From: Curvibacter sp.
GTDB taxonomy: Bacteria; Pseudomonadota; Gammaproteobacteria; Burkholderiales; Burkholderiaceae_C
Length of the DNA stretch: 43,723 nt
Direction of reading: 5' to 3'
Assembly: GCA_004293725.1 (NCBI GenBank)
Contig: REAW01000027.1
Span: 1-43,723, forward strand
Position 1 is the stretch's first letter. Every line of letters starts with the position of its first letter. The translations under genes were made by a program, and so were the position numbers. The notes under the pieces are model-generated. The model was not told the DNA's origin. It saw only the letters and a list, made by a program, of their open reading frames with translations, and did no database searches. Positions 18,989 through 27,700 of this stretch are shown here, piece by piece.

Positions 18989-19750
18989 TTACAAGGTTGT
19001 CACCTCTGCAATGGCATTGGCCATGTACTCAATTTTTTGCTGCATGTCCGCATCCGTATCGGCATGGCGCTGTGCGATGGCTGCGAACGCTTCTTGCACC
19101 TGCAAAAAGGCATCCACCACGTCGGGATCAAAGTGCGCACCGCGCCCTTCGGTAATGATTTCCACGGCACGCGCATGCGAAACACCGTCTTTGTAAACCT
19201 TGTTGCTGATCAACGCGTCATACACGTCGGCCACGGCCACGATGCGCGCGGAGAGGGGAATCTGCGCGCCCCATTGGCCCTTGGGGTAGCCGGTACCATC
19301 CCACTTTTCTTGGTGGCACAGTGTGATTTCTTTGGCGATCGTGAGCAAGGGCGACACATACCCCAATGTCTTCTCAGCGCGGGCCAAGGCGTCATGGCCC
19401 AGCGTGGTGTGGGTGCGCATGATGGCGACTTCATCGGCTGTAAGGCGACCGGGCTTGAGCAAGATGCGGTCTGGAATCCCCATGGTGCCCATGTCGTAAA
19501 TCGGCACGCTGGTGAGCAGCATTTCGACATAGGTCGGAGTGAGTACCTCGGCGTGCGCCGGCAATTTTTGCAGTTGGGCACACAGGGCACCAACGTAACG
19601 CTGCACACGCAGCATATGGCTCTCGGTATCGGAGTCCCGCATGTCAGCCAGCGTGGCCAGTGCAAATACCACCACCTGGGTGGCCTGCAGGGCATCCACA
19701 GGGTCCAGCGTCGTAACTGCCGGGGTGGATGGGGTGGTATCGGATGTCAT
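18989..19750 (-). CDS. HD-GYP domain protein with altered metal-site residues
   Basis: A 253-residue single-domain HD-GYP protein, a family that hydrolyses cyclic di-GMP at a two- or three-iron site. The GYP motif (EKWDGTGYPKG) and the VADVYDAL segment are intact. The HD dyad itself is Tyr85-Asp86 (IYDMGTMGIPD in place of HDIGKIGIPD), the following lysine is Thr89, and the second histidine of the HHE motif is glutamine (CHQEKWDG). These are metal and substrate residues, so it may have lost or altered activity and act as a sensor or scaffold. ATG 19750 follows GGAGAAAA; its first 4 bases overlap the methyltransferase stop, so the two are translationally coupled. Confidence 0.88.
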   Translation of the reverse strand: MTSDTTPSTPAVTTLDPVDALQATQVVVFALATLADMRDSDTESHMLRVQRYVGALCAQLQKLPAHAEVLTPTYVEMLLTSVPIYDMGTMGIPDRILLKPGRLTADEVAIMRTHTTLGHDALARAEKTLGYVSPLLTIAKEITLCHQEKWDGTGYPKGQWGAQIPLSARIVAVADVYDALISNKVYKDGVSHARAVEIITEGRGAHFDPDVVDAFLQVQEAFAAIAQRHADTDADMQQKIEYMANAIAEVTTL

Positions 19751-20538
19751 AGGTTTTCTCCTGTGGGCGCAGACAGAGGCGCTTGGTACAGCCACACCAT
19801 TTTGCCACCTGCGGTGGGCAAGCTGGCGGTGGGAATCTGCTGTACTGCTTCAAAGTCCAAACTGACCAACCAACTCCCAGGGCGCAATTCTGCGCGGGCC
19901 TTGGCCGCTGCGCGTGCCATGCTCTCTGGCCGCTGGAAAACATAGACCATGTCGTAGCCCGACCAGTCTGCCTTCCAGATGTCCCCCTGCCGCACCCGTG
20001 CCCAAGGGCAACGCACAGCGCACACCGCGCGCAATGGCCAGCTCCATTCAATGCCTTGCAGCTGGGCCTGCGGGTACGCCAGGCGCAGCGCCTGCAGGCC
20101 ATGGCCTAGTCCACAACCGGCGTCCAGCACCAGGGCACCAACGGGCAGGGGCGCATGGGCTGGCAACGCGGTGAGTGCATTCAGAGGCGTGGGAAACAGC
20201 GGCGCATCGCGCCAGGCATTGACGGGATAGACCAACAACAACAAACCCAGCGGCAACAGCCAGGCCCAGGCCGGCACTGCACTGCCGCCCAGCAACCCCA
20301 GCGTAAGTGCCAGCGATACCGGAAAGCCCGCCGCAATCAGTGCGCGGCGCCACCAACTCGCACCCCACAGGCTCAGCAGCACCCCCAGCGCACTGGCCAG
20401 CGCCAGCGACCAAGGTAGCGCCAGGCCCTGCTCCCACACGGAGCGAAACAAGGTCCAACACAGCACCCAAGCCACAATGGCGGGCAGCGGCCAAAGCCAG
20501 TGAGCGGGGTTCAGGCGTTGCCACGGTTTAAGGGTCAA
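19747..20538 (-). CDS. Membrane-anchored class I SAM-dependent methyltransferase
   Basis: A 263-residue protein. About residues 12-105 hold three or four hydrophobic helices (WPLPAIVAWVLCWTLF, LALASALGVLLSLWG, FPVSLALTLGLLGG, WAWLLPLGLLLLVYPV). The rest is a Rossmann methyltransferase: motif I LVLDAGCGLGHGLQALRLAYP near residue 136, an acidic GIEWSW, and GDIW followed by YDMVYVFQRPESM. It would methylate a substrate at the cytoplasmic side of the membrane; the substrate is unknown. It overlaps the degenerate HD-GYP gene by 4 bases, which suggests the two act together. It starts 54 bp after parB with a repeat element between. Confidence 0.82.
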   Translation of the reverse strand: MTLKPWQRLNPAHWLWPLPAIVAWVLCWTLFRSVWEQGLALPWSLALASALGVLLSLWGASWWRRALIAAGFPVSLALTLGLLGGSAVPAWAWLLPLGLLLLVYPVNAWRDAPLFPTPLNALTALPAHAPLPVGALVLDAGCGLGHGLQALRLAYPQAQLQGIEWSWPLRAVCAVRCPWARVRQGDIWKADWSGYDMVYVFQRPESMARAAAKARAELRPGSWLVSLDFEAVQQIPTASLPTAGGKMVWLYQAPLSAPTGENL

Positions 20539-20540
20539 AT

Positions 20541-20593
20541 CAGCCTCCAGCCCTTATGGAATATGCGCATGCAGCTCTTTTTTTGGTAGCAAT
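20541..20593 (+). repeat. Dispersed intergenic repeat, family A copy 3
   Basis: It reads AGCCCTTATGGAATA, then TGCGCATGCAGCTCTT, T-rich run and GGTAGCAATTAG. It fills the whole gap between parB and the methyltransferase gene and abuts the parB stop codon. Confidence 0.7.
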
Positions 20594-21552
20594 TAGCGGC
20601 TACCACCGGGTGCCAGCCGTTCAATCAGGCCATTGAGTTCATCCAGTGAGCCAAACTGGATTACGACCTCCCCCATCTCCTCCATGCGGCCATGGCGCTT
20701 GACGCGTTTTTTCACCAGCACCTCGACTTGCGCCATCAACAAGTCCGACAGCTCTTCTTCCACCCGTTTCAGATCCCGTGATTTTTCCTTGGTCGGTTTT
20801 TGCGGCGTCAGCGAGAACTCGGCGCTGAGTTTCTTGACCAGGCTCTCCGCTTCGCGCACCGACATTTTTTTGGTGGCAATCTGATTGGCTGCAGTAATTT
20901 GGGTACCCCGGTCCAGCGCCAGCAATGCGCGCGCATGGCCCATGTCGATGTCACCCGCCATCAGCATGGTTTGCACTGGGTCGGCCAGGTTCAAGAGGCG
21001 TAGTAAATTGGAGGCTGCGCTGCGCGAACGACCCACGGCATGCGCAGCGGTTTCGTGCGTCAGGCCAAATTCTTTGATGAGGCGCTGCAGACCCTGCGCT
21101 TCTTCCAGCGGATTCAAGTCTTCCCGCTGAATATTCTCGATCAACGCCATGGCCGCAGCGGCTTCATTGGGCACATCACGCACGAGCACCGGCACCTCGG
21201 TCAGGCCCGCAAGCTTGGCAGCGCGAAAGCGGCGTTCTCCAGCAATGATTTCGTAGATAGCGCGTTGGCGGCCTTCACCTAGGTGCTTGGCAGCATCTGC
21301 TTCACCCAGTTGACGTACGAGGATGGGCTGCATGATGCCCTGCGCTTTGATGGATTCGGCCAGCTCGTACAAAGCACCTTCGTCCATGCGGGTGCGTGGC
21401 TGGTACACACCGGCCACCATGTCGCTCAGCAGCAACGTGCTGGGCAGACCAGAGTTGGCGGGTGCCGCCTCGGCTGCGGGCGTGTCTTTGACCTTGGGCC
21501 CCAACAGGGCTTCCAGTCCCATTCCCAAACCCTTGGGCTTTTTCGTAACCAT
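20593..21552 (-). CDS. parB: Chromosome partitioning protein ParB
   Basis: A 319-residue ParB/Spo0J, the CTP-dependent DNA clamp that loads at parS and spreads to organise the origin region. It starts MVTKKPKGLGMGLEALLG, a common ParB N-terminus. The CTP-binding fold has GERRFRAAKLAGL and the ENIQREDLNPLEEAQG region; the helix-turn-helix (TAAHAVGRSRSAASNLLRLLNL) follows, then the C-terminal dimer region. ATG 21552 is chosen over longer frames that have no ParB-like sequence. Four matching parS sites are at 23756, 24020, 24966 and 25167. It lies downstream of parA, with the RBBP9-like gene between. Confidence 0.95.
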   Translation of the reverse strand: MVTKKPKGLGMGLEALLGPKVKDTPAAEAAPANSGLPSTLLLSDMVAGVYQPRTRMDEGALYELAESIKAQGIMQPILVRQLGEADAAKHLGEGRQRAIYEIIAGERRFRAAKLAGLTEVPVLVRDVPNEAAAAMALIENIQREDLNPLEEAQGLQRLIKEFGLTHETAAHAVGRSRSAASNLLRLLNLADPVQTMLMAGDIDMGHARALLALDRGTQITAANQIATKKMSVREAESLVKKLSAEFSLTPQKPTKEKSRDLKRVEEELSDLLMAQVEVLVKKRVKRHGRMEEMGEVVIQFGSLDELNGLIERLAPGGSR

Positions 21553-21581
21553 AGCAATCTTCTCTCTAAAAAATGTTCGTC

Positions 21582-22127
21582 TTATTCGGTGCGCGCAATC
21601 AGCGCTTGAAGCCGGGCCTGGCCATCGGCCCAGTCGCCCAGGCCGGTGTCGGCATTGATATGCCCGGCATTGCCATAGTCCACAAAGTCTGCACCCCAAG
21701 CAGCGGCGAATGTTTGGGCACGTGCAAAGCTGCAATACGGATCGTTGTGGCTGCCCAGCAGCACGGTAGCAAATGGGAGTTTGTCCAGTACCACGGGCGA
21801 CCAACTTTTAAGCACTGCGCGCAGCTCTTCACGTTCCGGGTCACCGGGGGCGACGAGGAACGCGGCCTGAACCTTGCCTGTGTTCTGCGAATGCTGTGCC
21901 CACGCCGCAGTGAGCATGCAGCCCAGACTGTGCGCCACCAGCACCACCGGGGTGGTCGCAGCCAGCACGGCCTCTTCCAGTTGCATCATCCAGTCACCAC
22001 GCAGTGGCTGCATCCAGTTGTGTTGCTGCACACGGGTGTAGCCGTGCAGCAACTCCCAGCGGCTTTGCCAGTGGGCGGGGCCGGAGTTTTGCCAGCCGGG
22101 CAGGACGAGAATGGTTGGGGAGGACAT
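21582..22127 (-). CDS. RBBP9/YdeN family alpha/beta hydrolase
   Basis: A 181-residue serine hydrolase of the RBBP9/YdeN family. LPGWQNSGPAHWQSRW is the family opening, VAHSLGCMLTAAW holds the nucleophile serine (about residue 67), HNDPYCSFARAQ contains the acid and the late GHINADTG the histidine. The natural substrate of bacterial members is unknown. It lies between parA and parB on the same strand, 29 bp before parB; such an insertion is seen in other Comamonadaceae and probably has no link to segregation. Confidence 0.9.
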   Translation of the reverse strand: MSSPTILVLPGWQNSGPAHWQSRWELLHGYTRVQQHNWMQPLRGDWMMQLEEAVLAATTPVVLVAHSLGCMLTAAWAQHSQNTGKVQAAFLVAPGDPEREELRAVLKSWSPVVLDKLPFATVLLGSHNDPYCSFARAQTFAAAWGADFVDYGNAGHINADTGLGDWADGQARLQALIARTE

Positions 22128-22130
22128 TGT

Positions 22131-22180
22131 TTGCTATGAATTCAGGAGCTAGTGGCGCAATACAGACTTAGGCTAGTGGC
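22131..22180 (-). repeat. Dispersed intergenic repeat, family A copy 4
   Basis: On the minus strand: AGCCTAAGTCTGTAT, TGCGCCACTAGCTCCT, GAATTCATAGCAAA. It begins about 26 bases after the parA stop and fills the gap to the hydrolase gene. Confidence 0.65.
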
Positions 22181-22200
22181 CTTGTTGACGTACGAATGCG

Positions 22201-22986
22201 CTACATCGCCTTGATGCGGTCGACCATTTCTTCGGCAAACGAGACGAAGGCTTGCGCCCCTTTGGAGTTGAGGTCAAACACGACGCCGGGTACACCGTAG
22301 CTGGGGGCTTCTGCGAGACGCACGTTGCGCGGAATTACGGTGTTGAACACCTTGTCCGCAAAATGGGCCTTGAGCTGGTCGCTCACTTGCTGCTGGAGCG
22401 TAATGCGGGGATCAAACATCACGCGTAACAGGCCAATGATCTGCAGGTCGTCGTTGAGGTTGGCCTTGACCTGTTTGATGGTGTTCACCAGATCGGTCAG
22501 GCCTTCGAGTGCAAAGTACTCGCACTGCATGGGCACAATGACACCGTGCGCACAGCACAGGCCGTTGAGTGTGAGCATGCTCAAGCTGGGTGGGCAGTCG
22601 ATCAGGACAAAGTCGTATTCCGCATCCACCGCCGCCAGCGCTTGCTTGAGCCGTTTTTCACGGCGCTCCACTTCTACCAACTCCACTTCGGCGCCTGCCA
22701 ATTCGCGGTTGGCACCCAAGATGTCGTAACCGCAACCAGCTTCCACAAGTTTGGGGCTGGTGGTGCGCGCTTCGGCCACAGAAGCTGATTCGAGCAACAC
22801 GTCGTAAATGGTGAGCTCGAGTTTTCTTTTGTCCACCCCCGACCCCATGGTCGCATTGCCTTGCGGATCCAGGTCAATCATCAACACACGCTGGCCCACC
22901 TTGGCCAAGCCCGCTGCCAGGTTGACGGTAGTGGTGGTTTTGCCAACGCCACCTTTTTGGTTGGCAATGCAGAATATTTTGGCCAT
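22201..22986 (-). CDS. parA: Chromosome partitioning ATPase ParA
   Basis: A 261-residue chromosomal ParA (Soj), the DNA-binding ATPase that forms the gradient ParB-parS complexes follow. The deviant Walker A motif KGGVGKTTT starts at residue 11 with its signature lysine, Walker A' is LDPQGNATMG, and Walker B is VLIDCPPSLSMLTLN. It is short, without the N-terminal DNA-binding domain of plasmid type Ia ParA, as expected for a chromosomal copy. LysE-type gene lies 56 bp upstream, and the RBBP9-like gene and parB follow. Confidence 0.95.
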   Translation of the reverse strand: MAKIFCIANQKGGVGKTTTTVNLAAGLAKVGQRVLMIDLDPQGNATMGSGVDKRKLELTIYDVLLESASVAEARTTSPKLVEAGCGYDILGANRELAGAEVELVEVERREKRLKQALAAVDAEYDFVLIDCPPSLSMLTLNGLCCAHGVIVPMQCEYFALEGLTDLVNTIKQVKANLNDDLQIIGLLRVMFDPRITLQQQVSDQLKAHFADKVFNTVIPRNVRLAEAPSYGVPGVVFDLNSKGAQAFVSFAEEMVDRIKAM

Positions 22987-23042
22987 AGAGCGTTTGAGAT
23001 AAAGAAACTAGAAGACCGAAACGAAGGACGGTGGGTAAGAAA

Positions 23043-23660
23043 CTAGCGCGACTGCAACGCGAGCTTGATGCCAAAACCCACCAAAAACAGGCCGGCAATT
23101 TTTTCCAGCCAACGGCCCATCTTGGGGTTGGAGCGCATCCGCTCTGCCAGATAGTGCGTCAGCAAGGTGGCGCCCAGTCCGTACAAGAACGTGAGGAATG
23201 CAATGGTGGTGGCCATGAAGGCATAGGTCACCAGACCCCGTTGGCTGGCACGGTCTACAAACAGCGGAAAGAAGGCCATGTAAAACAAGATCGCCTTGGG
23301 GTTGAGCAAGGTAATGAACAGCGCTTGGCGCAGGTAATGACCCGCCGTGATGTTGAGCACGGGGGCGGCGCCAGGTTTGGCGGTGAGCATCTTGCAACCC
23401 AGCCAGGCCAAGTAGGCAGCACCCGCCCACTGCACAGCGTGAAAGGCGTCGGGGTACGCGGCCAACAACGCCGCCACGCCCGCCACAGCAGACCACATCA
23501 GCACTTGGTCCCCAAGAATGACGCCCAGTGTTGCAGCCAATCCGCCGGCAACGCCCCCTTTGCTGGTGGAGGTCACCAGTGCCAAATTGCCCGGGCCTGG
23601 AATGGCCAGAAACACAATAATCGTGATGACAAAGGTGCCGTAATCGGTGACGCCGAGCAT
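23043..23660 (-). CDS. LysE/RhtB family amino acid exporter
   Basis: A 205-residue membrane protein with about six helices. The LysE-family signature is at the start (VFLAIPGPGNLALVTSTSKGGVAGGLAATLGVILGD) and TLLNPKAILFYMAFFPLFV lies mid-protein. These proteins export amino acids such as lysine, threonine or homoserine; the substrate is not deducible. It is placed between rsmG and parA, next to a parS site and a nested-stem repeat. Confidence 0.92.
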   Translation of the reverse strand: MLGVTDYGTFVITIIVFLAIPGPGNLALVTSTSKGGVAGGLAATLGVILGDQVLMWSAVAGVAALLAAYPDAFHAVQWAGAAYLAWLGCKMLTAKPGAAPVLNITAGHYLRQALFITLLNPKAILFYMAFFPLFVDRASQRGLVTYAFMATTIAFLTFLYGLGATLLTHYLAERMRSNPKMGRWLEKIAGLFLVGFGIKLALQSR

Positions 23661-23755
23661 GATGGTTTTCTTTCAGGGGAAGGGTGGAGTTTACGTTGGA
23701 ACCATGTGCGCAGGCGCGGGTTGATTTCTGAAGCCTCCAATTGCGCGGCGGGCGA

Positions 23756-23771
23756 TGTTTCACGTGAAACT
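23756..23771. other. parS site 1 (15 of 16 match)
   Basis: TGTTTCACGTGAAACT matches the bacterial parS consensus TGTTNCACGTGAAACA at all but the last base. It lies about 95 bp upstream of the LysE-type gene. Confidence 0.88.
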
Positions 23772-23833
23772 TTAGGCGACGGTGATGAGGCGTTGTACTG
23801 GGCAGGTACTAGCAATAAAACCGACGCAGGCTG

Positions 23834-23911
23834 TTTGGGGTGGCGTGTTTTGCGTAGGTAAAGGAGGAGGCCAAAGGCCGGGGGACACGAAGCAAAGCGC
23901 GCGACCCCAAA
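23834..23911 (+). repeat. Nested double-stem intergenic element, family B copy 1
   Basis: The outer arms TTTGGGGTGGCGTGTTTTGC and GCAAAGCGCGCGACCCCAAA pair at 17 of 20 positions. Inside are the conserved strands AGGTAAAGGAGGAG and GGGGGACACGAA around a small stem GGCC-AAA-GGCC. It lies in the rsmG/lysE gap. Other copies are at 26823 (minus) and 26964 (plus). Confidence 0.75.
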
Positions 23912-23958
23912 CCGCCCATCCCGCCCAAGCGGCCAAGCGCAGCGGAGAAAGAGTAAAC

Positions 23959-24627
23959 CTACGAGCGCTTGCGCATCCAGACAATGCAACGCTCCGCATC
24001 CAAGCCCGGCACGGCAAGTTGTTCCACGTGAAACACCTCAACAGACACAGGCAGGGCGGCTAGCTCATCCGCAGGGTGCTTACCCTTCATACCCATCCAC
24101 ACGCCCTGCCCTGCCAACGCTTTTTCCGACCAGGTAGCGAAGTCCACTAAGGACGCAAAGGCCCGCGAGCTCACCACGTCATAGGGTTCGGACAAGCTCT
24201 CCACCCGCGCATGGATGCCGCGCAGGTTCGGCAACTTCAAAGTCACCGCCACCTGCTGAATGAACGCAGCCTTCTTGGCCACCGTATCCACACAGTGCAC
24301 CATGATGTGCGGGCAGCAAATAGCGATCACGATGCCCGGTAGCCCCGCACCCGAACCTACGTCCAGCAAGCGCGGCTTGTCACCGCAAACGCCCTGCTCT
24401 TTCAAAACATTGAGCTGCTTCTGCAGAGGCGCGATCACCGCCAGACTGTCCAGCAAGTGATGCGTGAGCATCTCATCCGGATCGCGTACTGCCGTCAGGT
24501 TGTAAACCTTGGTCCACTTCTGGATCAGTGCGAGGTACTCCAGCAATGCAGCAAGTTGGCCCGCATCCAGATCCAACTCAAGCGCTACGGCTGCTTTACC
24601 CAGTTGCTCCAAATGGCTGGCGCTCAT
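23959..24627 (-). CDS. rsmG: 16S rRNA (guanine527-N7)-methyltransferase RsmG
   Basis: A 222-residue methyltransferase that puts the N7 methyl group on G527 of 16S rRNA; its loss gives low-level streptomycin resistance. The pattern is typical: [23 protein letters not shown], the SAM motif [17 protein letters not shown], and [16 protein letters not shown]. Its ATG overlaps the mnmG stop by 4 bases, so the two are coupled, as in the gidA-gidB order of many bacteria. A perfect parS site is embedded in its 3' part and encodes part of FHVEQL. The length is normal. Confidence 0.95.
   Translation of the reverse strand: MSASHLEQLGKAAVALELDLDAGQLAALLEYLALIQKWTKVYNLTAVRDPDEMLTHHLLDSLAVIAPLQKQLNVLKEQGVCGDKPRLLDVGSGAGLPGIVIAICCPHIMVHCVDTVAKKAAFIQQVAVTLKLPNLRGIHARVESLSEPYDVVSSRAFASLVDFATWSEKALAGQGVWMGMKGKHPADELAALPVSVEVFHVEQLAVPGLDAERCIVWMRKRS
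24020..24035. other. parS site 2, inside rsmG
   Basis: TGTTCCACGTGAAACA is a full match to TGTTNCACGTGAAACA, here within coding sequence. ParB encoded nearby should load here. Confidence 0.92.
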
Positions 24628-26669
24628 ACGGCATCCGCCTTTTCAGCGAAGCCGCGAAAGCTGCCCTTCTTCAAATGGATCATCAACAGCGAGATAGTGG
24701 CAGGCGTGATGCCGGACAAGCGTGATGCCTGACCCAGAGTTTCAGGCCTGTACTTGGTCAGGCGCTGGCGGGCTTCGATGCTCAGGGCCGTGACTTGCAT
24801 GTAGTCCAGGTCCTCTGGAAGACGCAGGTTTTCGTAATGGGCGGCGCGCTCCACCTCGTCCTTCTGTCGGCTGATGTAGCCGGAGTACTTGGCGGCGATT
24901 TCCACCTGCTCTACCACCGCAGCCACAAAGGCCCCCTCCGCCGCATCCACCACAGGCAGGCCAGCTGTTTCACGTGAAACAGCATCCAGCAGATCGCGGC
25001 TAGCGTACTTGCCTTGGTCCAGCGACATCAGGCCGCCGTAGCTCACATTGGGACGGCGGAGCAGATCCGCGAGGTTGTACTCGTGCTCAATGGACTTGCC
25101 CAGCACCCGCTCGGATTCGTCTGCGGCCAGGTTGCGGGGGTTCACCCAGATGCTGCGCAGACGTTCTGTTTCACGTGAAACAGCATCCCGCTTGCGGCAG
25201 AAGGCATCCCAACGCGCGTTGTCCACCAAGCCCAGCTCACGGCCCACCTCGGTCAAACGAGCGTCGGCATTGTCCTCACGCAACTGCAAGCGGAACTCGG
25301 CTCGGCTGGTGAACATGCGGTAGGGCTCGGTTACGCCCTTGGTGATCAGGTCGTCCACCAGCACGCCAAGGTAGGCCTGATCCCGGCCGGGCAACCAGGT
25401 CTCGCCGCTGTAGCTGGCGCCACCCCCTGCACTCAGCGCCACATCGCCACCGCCCATGGCACGCACTTGCAATGCGGCGTTGATGCCGGCAAACATGCCT
25501 TGCGCCGCCGCCTCTTCATACCCGGTGGTGCCGTTGATCTGGCCGGCAAAGAACAGCCCGCCAATTTGGCGTGTCTCAAAACTGCCCTTCAGGCTGCGCG
25601 GGTCAAAGTAGTCGTACTCAATGGCGTAGCCGGGGCGCAGGATGTGCACGTTCTCCAAGCCCACCATGCTGCGCACCAACGCGTACTGAATATCAAAAGG
25701 CAAGCTGGTGCTAATGCCGTTGGGATAGTACTCGTGGGTAGTCAGGCCCTCGGGCTCAAGAAAGATCTGGTGGCTGTCCTTGTCGGCAAAGCGGTTGATC
25801 TTGTCTTCCACGCTCGGACAGTAGCGCGGGCCCACGCCCTCGATCATGCCGGTGAACATAGGGCTGCGGTCAAAGCCGCTGCGGATGATGTCGTGCGTAC
25901 GTGCGTTGGTGTGGGTGATCCAGCACGGCACCTGCTGCGGGTGCATGGCCACATTGCCCATGAAACTCGCCACCGGCATCACATCGCTCATACCACCGGG
26001 CACGCCATCACCAGGCTGCTCAATGCATTTGCTGAAGTCAATGCTGCGGCCGTCAATGCGCGGCGGAGTACCGGTCTTCAGCCGACCCTGCGGAAGCTTC
26101 AATTCTTTGAGTCGGGCAGACAGCGACACGGCGGGCGGGTCCCCTGCCCGACCGGCGGCATAGTTGTTCAGGCCCACGTGAATCTTGCCGTCCAGGAAAG
26201 TGCCGGCCGTCAGCACCACCGTCTTGCTGCGGAACTGGATGCCCACTTGCGTCTCAGCGCCAACCACACGGTCACCTTCAATCATCAGGTCGTCTACCGC
26301 CTGCTGAAACAACCAGAGATTGGGCTGGTTTTCGAGCATGCGGCGAATCGCGGCTTTGTACAGTACGCGGTCGGCTTGGGCACGGGTGGCCCGCACGGCT
26401 GGACCCTTGCTGGAGTTGAGAATGCGGAACTGGATACCCGACTCGTCGGTAGCCAGCGCCATCGCGCCACCCATGGCGTCCACCTCTTTCACCAAATGTC
26501 CCTTGCCGATACCACCGATGCTAGGGTTACAGCTCATCTGGCCCAGGGTTTCGATGTTGTGGGAGAGCAGCAGCGTTTTGCTGCCCATGCGGGCGGCAGC
26601 AAGCGCAGCCTCGGTGCCGGCATGGCCGCCGCCGACAACGATGACATCGAATTCTTGTGGGTAAAGCAT
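24624..26669 (-). CDS. mnmG: tRNA uridine-5-carboxymethylaminomethyl modification enzyme MnmG (GidA)
   Basis: A 681-residue FAD enzyme that, with MnmE, makes 5-carboxymethylaminomethyl-uridine at the wobble position of tRNAs. FAD motif [19 protein letters not shown] is at residues 11-29; [33 protein letters not shown] (here [18 protein letters not shown]) and [15 protein letters not shown] are further family signatures, and the C-terminal MnmE/tRNA-contact region is complete. It is about 50 residues longer than the E. coli protein, partly in linkers around the two SRET peptides that encode parS sites. It is the first gene of the leftward cluster. Confidence 0.96.
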   Translation of the reverse strand: MLYPQEFDVIVVGGGHAGTEAALAAARMGSKTLLLSHNIETLGQMSCNPSIGGIGKGHLVKEVDAMGGAMALATDESGIQFRILNSSKGPAVRATRAQADRVLYKAAIRRMLENQPNLWLFQQAVDDLMIEGDRVVGAETQVGIQFRSKTVVLTAGTFLDGKIHVGLNNYAAGRAGDPPAVSLSARLKELKLPQGRLKTGTPPRIDGRSIDFSKCIEQPGDGVPGGMSDVMPVASFMGNVAMHPQQVPCWITHTNARTHDIIRSGFDRSPMFTGMIEGVGPRYCPSVEDKINRFADKDSHQIFLEPEGLTTHEYYPNGISTSLPFDIQYALVRSMVGLENVHILRPGYAIEYDYFDPRSLKGSFETRQIGGLFFAGQINGTTGYEEAAAQGMFAGINAALQVRAMGGGDVALSAGGGASYSGETWLPGRDQAYLGVLVDDLITKGVTEPYRMFTSRAEFRLQLREDNADARLTEVGRELGLVDNARWDAFCRKRDAVSRETERLRSIWVNPRNLAADESERVLGKSIEHEYNLADLLRRPNVSYGGLMSLDQGKYASRDLLDAVSRETAGLPVVDAAEGAFVAAVVEQVEIAAKYSGYISRQKDEVERAAHYENLRLPEDLDYMQVTALSIEARQRLTKYRPETLGQASRLSGITPATISLLMIHLKKGSFRGFAEKADAV
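24966..24981. other. parS site 3, inside mnmG
   Basis: TGTTTCACGTGAAACA is a perfect 16-base parS palindrome. In the mnmG frame it encodes VSRET within DAVSRETAG. Confidence 0.95.
25167..25182. other. parS site 4, inside mnmG
   Basis: TGTTTCACGTGAAACA is again a perfect parS. It encodes the same peptide, DAVSRET, about 200 bp from site 3. Confidence 0.95.
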
Positions 26670-26822
26670 GGTGGTCTATTCGGGCGCGCCAAAGACAAGG
26701 AGGTGCACGCCAAGTGGGGGAAGGGCGTAATTTTACCGGGTGCCTGATTTTTTGGCACGCTACCGGTTCTTATTAGGCTAGGTTGCTTGAGATAGCTCGG
26801 TGGGCGGCGCTGCCTCCAGACC

Positions 26823-26912
26823 AAGCGGGGCGGGTACTCTGCGCCGTTCGTGTCCCCCGGCCCGTGAGGGGCCTCCTCCTTTACCTCACTTTGCAGAGCA
26901 CCCACCCCACTT
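26823..26912 (-). repeat. Nested double-stem intergenic element, family B copy 2
   Basis: Read on the minus strand, the outer arms GGGGTGGGTGCTCTGC and GCAGAGTACCCGCCCC pair at 14 of 16 positions. The core again has AGGTAAAGGAGGAG and GGGGGACACGAA around GGCCC-CTCAC-GGGCC. It points toward mnmG, about 155 bases before its start codon. With copy 3 it fills much of the 427-bp gap between mnmG and the FMN reductase gene, in which no gene is seen. Confidence 0.75.
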
Positions 26913-26963
26913 GATCCCCACCATATTCGCGCTCCATTATTGGCATGCGACACATCGAGCGGT

Positions 26964-27050
26964 TAGGGTGGGGTGTGCGTTTTGCTTAGGTAAAGGAGGA
27001 GCCCGCAACGCGGGCGGGGGACACGAAGCAAAACGCACACCCCACCCCTA
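26964..27050 (+). repeat. Nested double-stem intergenic element, family B copy 3
   Basis: The outer arms GGGTGGGGTGTGCGTTTTGC and GCAAAACGCACACCCCACCC pair perfectly over 20 bases. The core has AGGTAAAGGAGGAG and GGGGGACACGAA around the perfect inner stem GCCCGC-AAC-GCGGGC. It points toward the FMN reductase gene, 46 bases before its start. Confidence 0.78.
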
Positions 27051-27096
27051 CCGCGGGCGAAGAGCAAAAACAAAACCCGCAGCGACAATCAAAGCC

Positions 27097-27681
27097 ATGA
27101 CCAAACTCCTGATCTTCGCGGGCAGCACCCGCCAACAGTCTTTCAACCGACGCCTCGCCCACGTGGCCGCTACCCTGGCCCGTGACGCGGGCGCCGTAGT
27201 TACTCACCTTGAACTGGCGGACTTCGACATACCGCTCTACAACGCAGACCTCGAAGCCGCAGGCACGCCGCACGACGTGATCCGCCTCAAGGAAATCATG
27301 GACGCGCACCCGGCCTGGATCATCGTCTCACCCGAGTACAACGGCAGCTACACCGGCCTGCTGAAGAATACGCTGGACTGGGCCAGCAGCCCTGTCAAAG
27401 GTCACCCGGTATGGGCCGATGGTGAGAGGCCTTTCGCTGGAAAGGTGGTGGGGTTGCTGAGTGCGTCGCCTGGTGCGCTGGGGGGTTTGCGCTCACTCAG
27501 CCATTTGCAGCCGCTGCTGCTTGCCCTGCACTGCTGGCTGGCACCCAAGCAGTTTGCACTGGGCTCGGCCGGCAAGGCGTTTGACGAGCAGGGCCAACTG
27601 ATCGAAGAGCGCCAACGCCGCGGCGTGCAGGCCGTGGTGGACCAAGTGTTGTGGGCAGCCCCCCGTTTGGGCATCAGTTAA
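27097..27681 (+). CDS. NADPH-dependent FMN reductase family protein
   Basis: A 194-residue flavodoxin-fold protein of the NADPH-dependent FMN reductase family (SsuE/ChrR/azoreductase-like). The FMN phosphate loop GSTRQQSFNRRLA lies at residues 8-20 and the family signature SPEYNGSYTGLLKNTLDW near 70. It would reduce free FMN, quinones or similar acceptors with NAD(P)H. ATG 27097 follows no strong ribosome site; the nested-stem element upstream carries a strong AAAGGAGGAG but too far away (about 100 bases) to serve directly. It is divergent from mnmG. Confidence 0.9.
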   Translation: MTKLLIFAGSTRQQSFNRRLAHVAATLARDAGAVVTHLELADFDIPLYNADLEAAGTPHDVIRLKEIMDAHPAWIIVSPEYNGSYTGLLKNTLDWASSPVKGHPVWADGERPFAGKVVGLLSASPGALGGLRSLSHLQPLLLALHCWLAPKQFALGSAGKAFDEQGQLIEERQRRGVQAVVDQVLWAAPRLGIS

Positions 27682-27700
27682 GTCCAAAAAACGATTCAAG

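Noticed and set aside
26170..26185. CACGTG near 26177 and 27162 as further parS sites
   Set aside because: The flanking bases do not match TGTT/AACA; only the six central bases agree.
25467..26747. A 426-codon open frame opposite mnmG
   Set aside because: Same antisense effect; the mnmG translation is complete and conserved, while this one is compositionally odd.
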